A DNA stretch of 18,007 bases, taken from assembly GCA_041658465.1 (NCBI GenBank), contig JBBAAC010000024.1:1-18007 (forward strand), in the 5' to 3' direction. How positions within the stretch are numbered: the first letter of the stretch is position 1; every line of letters begins with the position of its first letter. Source of the stretch: JAJZQH01 sp041658465. Its GTDB lineage: Bacteria > UBA10199 > 2-02-FULL-44-16 > JAAZCA01. The position numbers were made by a program, and so were the translations under genes. The notes under the pieces were generated by a model. That model was not told the origin of the DNA. It saw only the letters and a program-made list of their open reading frames with translations, and searched no databases. Below are positions 14,686-18,007 of this stretch, piece after piece.

Positions 14686-15798
14686 CTATTTCAACATCTC
14701 CCCGCCCATGCACAAAAGCGTGCCCGCGATTATCTCGTCTTCGCGGTTGATGTTCGGCTTCTTCTCCTCGTTCTTGAGCAAGAGATCGAGGAAGTTGAAG
14801 ACGTTGCGCGCATAGAGTGCGCTTGAGTCCGCGGCCACGAGGCTCGGCAGGTTTGCAATACCTACGAACGTCACGCCGTGCTTCACAACGGTCTTTCCAA
14901 GCTCCGAGAGTGCGCAGTTTCCGCCGGCCTCTACCGCGAGGTCCACGATTACCGTGCCCGGCTTCATGACTTTCACAGTCTCTTCCGAGATGAGGCGCGG
15001 CGCCGGCTTGCCCGGTATCATCGCGGTAGTTATAATGATGTCTGCGCCTGCAGCGTGCTTCTGTATGAGCTCCGCCTGCCTCTTTTTGTAATCCTCGGAC
15101 ATCTCGCGCGCATAGCCGCCTGCGGTCTCCGCCTGCTCGCCCTCTGAGAGCGGGACCTCCACGAACTTTGCGCCCAGGCTCTGCACCTGTTCCTTCACCG
15201 CGGGCCTCACGTCGAATGCCTCGACCACGGCGCCGAGCCGCTTTGCGGTCGCGATTGCCATGAGACCAGCCACGCCGGCGCCCAGGATGAGCACCTTTGC
15301 CGGGCGGATCGTCCCGGCCGCGGTCATGAGCATCGGGAAGTGGCGGCTGTATGTATCCGCGGCCATGAGCACGGCCTTGTACCCGGCCACGTTGGCCTGC
15401 GAAGAGAGCACGTCCATGGTCTGCGCGCGCGTGATGCGCGGGAGGCTCTCGAGCGCGAAGCATGTGAGGCCCTTCTTGTTCATCTCCTCGATGCCGGGCT
15501 TATTGGCGGGGGAGAGCAGGCCGACGACGATTGCCCCCTGCTTCATATGCGCGATCTCCTTATGCTCCGGGGCGCGCACCTTGAGCACGATCTCGGCCTT
15601 CTTGTATAGCTCCGCCGAATCGGACGCTATCTCGGCGCCCGCGGCCTTGTACTCCTCGTCGCGGATAAAGGCTCCATCGCCGGCGCCTCTTTCGACGAGC
15701 ACGCTGTGTCCCATGGCAATGAGCTTTTTTGCGGTCTCGGGGGTTGCGGCAACGCGCCGCTCATCAGCCACCACTTCTTTAGGGATTCCTATCCGCAT
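14686..15798 (-). CDS. pntA1: NAD(P) transhydrogenase subunit alpha, part 1 (NAD-binding)
   Basis: This soluble subunit of 370 residues binds NAD(H) on the cytoplasmic face (domain I) and docks on the PntA2/PntB membrane part. It begins MRIGIPKEVVADERRVAATP, as in the alanine dehydrogenase/PntA family. Motifs are QANVAGYKAVLMAA, the dinucleotide fold LILGAGVAGLMAIATAKRLGA, FDVRPAVKEQVQSLGAKF, TTAMIPGKPAP and VDLAVEAGGNC. ATG 15798 is preceded by GGAGG eight bases upstream. It is first in the pntA1-pntA2-pntB order and lies 56 bases downstream of the broken transporter gene on the same strand. No clear promoter is seen in that gap. Confidence 0.97.
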   Translation of the reverse strand: MRIGIPKEVVADERRVAATPETAKKLIAMGHSVLVERGAGDGAFIRDEEYKAAGAEIASDSAELYKKAEIVLKVRAPEHKEIAHMKQGAIVVGLLSPANKPGIEEMNKKGLTCFALESLPRITRAQTMDVLSSQANVAGYKAVLMAADTYSRHFPMLMTAAGTIRPAKVLILGAGVAGLMAIATAKRLGAVVEAFDVRPAVKEQVQSLGAKFVEVPLSEGEQAETAGGYAREMSEDYKKRQAELIQKHAAGADIIITTAMIPGKPAPRLISEETVKVMKPGTVIVDLAVEAGGNCALSELGKTVVKHGVTFVGIANLPSLVAADSSALYARNVFNFLDLLLKNEEKKPNINREDEIIAGTLLCMGGEMLK

Positions 15799-15854
15799 AT
15801 TGAAGACCTCCGAGGCGATATTTTTTCCAGTGAAGTGAACGGCAGATCGGGCGG

Positions 15855-17169
15855 CTAACTATGACTAGTGTCACGATTTGGCAAGCATTTTGTTTCATCC
15901 TCATGCAGCGGCACGAAGAAGAGCAGGAGCATCGAGGGTATGGCGGCGCAGAAACCGAAGATAAAGAGGTTCATGTACCCGAAGTGCTCGACGATGACCC
16001 CGCCGAACCCGCCGATGAGCGTGGAACCGAGGCTCATAATTGCCGTGCCGATCGCAAAGTGCGCTGCCTTGAATTTCACGCTGCAGAGCCGCATGAGGTA
16101 GACCATGAGCGCGGCGTTGCCCAGCCCAGCGGCGATGTTTTCGTAACCGTGAATCACTGCGATGAGCGTGATTCCAGAGGTCTCCGCGGCGGAGGGGTGC
16201 ACTGAGCAGGACATAGGCCCAGATGTTGAGGTTCATGAAGAGCGTGATCGGCCAGATCGCGCGCTTAAGCCCCAATTTCTTTATCCAGCAGGCTCCGAGC
16301 AGGCTGCCTGCGATCGTGGCGAGCGCGGCTACAAAACCGGAGAGCCAAGAATACTGCAGATTGGTGACGCCCAGCTCGCGCTTGAAAAATGGCGTGTACA
16401 TGGAAAAGATGATCCCATCGCCCATCTTGTACGTTGCTACGAATAAGAGGATCAGGATGATCGTGAGCGGTTTCGCCTGAGTGAGGTAGGCCACGAACGA
16501 ATCCACAAATCCCCTGCCGACGTCAGCTATGGTTTTTGAAGGTCCTGTCCTCTCCGCCTCGAATTTAGGCAGGAGAAAGGCGTGCAGGATGAGCACGGCG
16601 AGCATCGTCACGGCGCCGGCGGTGAAGCCCCAGAACCAGTTCGCGATCCCGGCGACGGCGACGAGAACGGTGCGCGCGTAGATGACCGCTATGCGGTAGG
16701 CGGTGATGCGCAGGCCGGTGTAGGCCGCCTGCTCGCGCTTGTCGGTGAGGCCCTCGAGATAATACGCGTCGATGGAGATGTCGTTGGTGGCCGCGATAAA
16801 TGCGAGCGCCACGAAGGAGAACGCGATCGCCTTGAGGATGATCGAAGACCCTGCAGTGCCGTGAATGCCCGCAAGACAGGCGATTACGAAGAGGATGACC
16901 GTGATCGCCATCTGTATCTTGAGCATCCATCCGCGCTTGGTGCCGAAGAGGTCCAGGAGCGGCGCCCATATGAACTTCAGGTTCCAGGGGATGCCGAAGA
17001 AATTGAGAAAGCCGAGCAGCGCCTCGCGAACGCCCATGTCCGTGAAGAAGACCGTGGCGATGTTGAGCACGATGACATAAGGCAGTCCCTCCGCAAAGTA
17101 CGTCGAAGAGACCCAGAGCGATGTGCGCAAAGGTTTTTTCGGAGCCGTGGCAGCGGGCACTTCGGACAT
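15855..17169 (-). pseudogene. AmpG/PAT-family MFS transporter, interrupted by a one-base frameshift
   Basis: The intact product would be about 437 residues, normal for AmpG-like permeases, which carry muropeptides or related solutes across the inner membrane. The N-terminal frame (ATG 17169, GGGAG six bases upstream) reads FAEGLPYVIVLNIATVFF, then GFLNFFGIPWNLKFIWAPLLD, GTKRGWMLKIQ and AATNDISIDAYYLEGL, all PAT-family hallmarks. About eight or nine helices follow before the frame becomes Arg/His-rich nonsense after WAYVLLSAP. The remaining helices (SGITLIAVIHGYENIAAGLG... LLLFFVPLHEDE) continue in another frame to the stop at 15855. Removing one C from the CCCC run on the coding strand (GGGG at 16194-16197) restores a continuous protein. 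This is either a recent mutation or a base-calling error. The true substrate is unknown. Confidence 0.85.
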
Positions 17170-17175
17170 GCATGT

Positions 17176-17195
17176 CTCCCTGAAAAATTAGGGAG
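17176..17195 (-). promoter_or_regulatory. Hairpin covering the transporter ribosome-binding site
   Basis: In the transcript direction, CTCCCT, an eight-base loop and AGGGAG form a perfect six-base stem. AGGGAG is the Shine-Dalgarno sequence six bases before ATG 17169. Folding would hide it. Whether this controls translation is inference. The stem is short and no ligand-binding domain is evident around it. Confidence 0.4.
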
Positions 17196-17231
17196 AATTT
17201 ATCAGCGCGGAACGGGTTAAGCAAAGAGAAA

Positions 17232-18007
17232 TCAGAGTATCTTCAGGTATTCGGCGAGAATCAGCTGCTCCTCGCGGTAGATGGTGCCGAGCGGCGCGAT
17301 CAGTTCCTGAAATGGGATGCTGCGCAGGCAATCGGAAGGGCTCATGTACATCACGTAGTTGTGCCTGGGCGCCTCGTCCGCAGGGAAGAGGCGCAGCTCA
17401 TCGTACTTTCTGCCGAACTGCTGCCCGTCGATGTCGATGAGGTAGTATGCGCCGCGAAGCCTCACTGCCGTCATGAAATGCGATCTCTCCTCCATCTCGA
17501 GAGAGATGAGTGCCTCCCTCTCATTTGGCGTCATTCTGGAGATGATGTCGTAGGCCGTGGCAACGTTGACGGACGCTCGTCCCTTGGTCCCGAGTTCATT
17601 CCGAAATCGATCGAGGTCCATTCCTTCACGATACGCGGCGACCGCGGTTTGCGCGAAGCTCGACCGCAGTCCAAGTACAGTCGCGATGCTTGCGAGCTGG
17701 GCGTGTTTCAGCCTTGCCGGACCGCTATAGGTGGCCTGACTTCCGTAGACCAGGAAGGCATCGAATCCCTTGACGAGCAGGAGATGCGATACGAGCCGGG
17801 CGGACCATTCGCAGTGGGTCTTATCGCGACCCCCGTCCCGGAATATGTTTTCGGCTTCCCTGTATTCGGTGAGGAATTCGCGCATATCCCGCAGCAGGAG
17901 CGACTCATCCATGGAGGGCTCGATCCGCAGCTCTGGAAATGCGTCCGGGGTCGCTTCCTTCACCCGCGCGAAAAACGCCGCGGCGCGCTCGGCACTTGGT
18001 TCAAACC
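17232..18007 (-). CDS. Transglutaminase-like protein, C-terminal part (cut by window edge)
   Basis: The frame is open to the window edge. A GTG at 17963 could start a 243-residue protein, but the upstream codons (FEPSAERAAAFFARV) read like normal protein, so the gene probably begins outside. Numbering from 17963, Cys51 (THCEWSARLVSHLLLVKGFD) sits at the start of a helix, His162 opens a strand (SHFMTAVRLRG) and Asp177 follows in AYYLIDIDG. This order and the 15-residue His-Asp spacing match the Cys-His-Asp triad of transglutaminase/papain-like folds (C..A..L...L...G..A; H..v....g.WYLIDp). About 80 residues lie between the two halves, longer than usual. No signal or membrane segment is seen in this part. 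It precedes the transporter gene by 62 bases on the same strand. I infer the fold; the reaction (peptidase, crosslinking or inactive) is unknown. Confidence 0.6.
   Translation of the reverse strand, partial: FEPSAERAAAFFARVKEATPDAFPELRIEPSMDESLLLRDMREFLTEYREAENIFRDGGRDKTHCEWSARLVSHLLLVKGFDAFLVYGSQATYSGPARLKHAQLASIATVLGLRSSFAQTAVAAYREGMDLDRFRNELGTKGRASVNVATAYDIISRMTPNEREALISLEMEERSHFMTAVRLRGAYYLIDIDGQQFGRKYDELRLFPADEAPRHNYVMYMSPSDCLRSIPFQELIAPLGTIYREEQLILAEYLKIL

Overview
The window is bacterial chromosome, GC-rich, with tightly packed genes. It suggests a Gram-negative organism, because it carries a signal-peptide outer-membrane beta-barrel and a split-subunit PntA1/PntA2/PntB transhydrogenase. 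The two dispersed palindromic repeat families are of a kind often seen in deltaproteobacterial and candidate-phylum genomes. I cannot assign a genus; the deltaproteobacteria-like suggestion is inference only.

Layout. (1) 1-641, minus: N-terminal 213 codons of a phosphoketolase that runs off the left edge. (2) 642-940: a divergent control region. It holds a palindromic repeat (copy 1 of 4) flanked on both sides by mirror-image, outward-facing promoter-like sequences. (3) 941-3541, plus: a fused aspartokinase/diaminopimelate decarboxylase, covering the first and last enzymes of the aspartate-to-lysine route. (4) 3527-4675, minus: an outer-membrane barrel protein that overlaps the previous gene tail to tail by 15 bases. 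(5) 4676-4901: a divergent gap with a single copy of a second repeat family. (6) 4902-6587, plus: a secreted von Willebrand A protein with four tandem beta-type modules. 48 bases later, on the same strand, comes a 1909-residue protein (6636-12365). It joins an N-terminal HExxH metallopeptidase-like segment, a very long helical middle and a C-terminal UbiB/ABC1 atypical kinase. (7) 12366-12736: a non-coding convergent gap with repeat copy 2. (8) 12737-15798, minus: pntA1-pntA2-pntB, the proton-translocating NAD(P) transhydrogenase. Both intercistronic gaps are almost entirely filled by copies of the same repeat. (9) 15855-17169, minus: an AmpG/PAT-type MFS transporter broken by a one-base frameshift. 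(10) 17232-18007, minus: the C-terminal part of a protein with a transglutaminase-like Cys-His-Asp pattern, running off the right edge.

How they work together. Most of the window is central metabolism: phosphoketolase, lysine and diaminopimelate synthesis (the latter feeding peptidoglycan), and the NADH/NADPH balance that lysine synthesis draws on. The accessory part is the pair at 4902-12365. Its giant kinase/peptidase-like fusion is the most likely undescribed system here. Its kinase domain keeps the UbiB hallmarks but has a Gly-Ser-Gly-Ser loop where the family normally has an Ala-rich loop.
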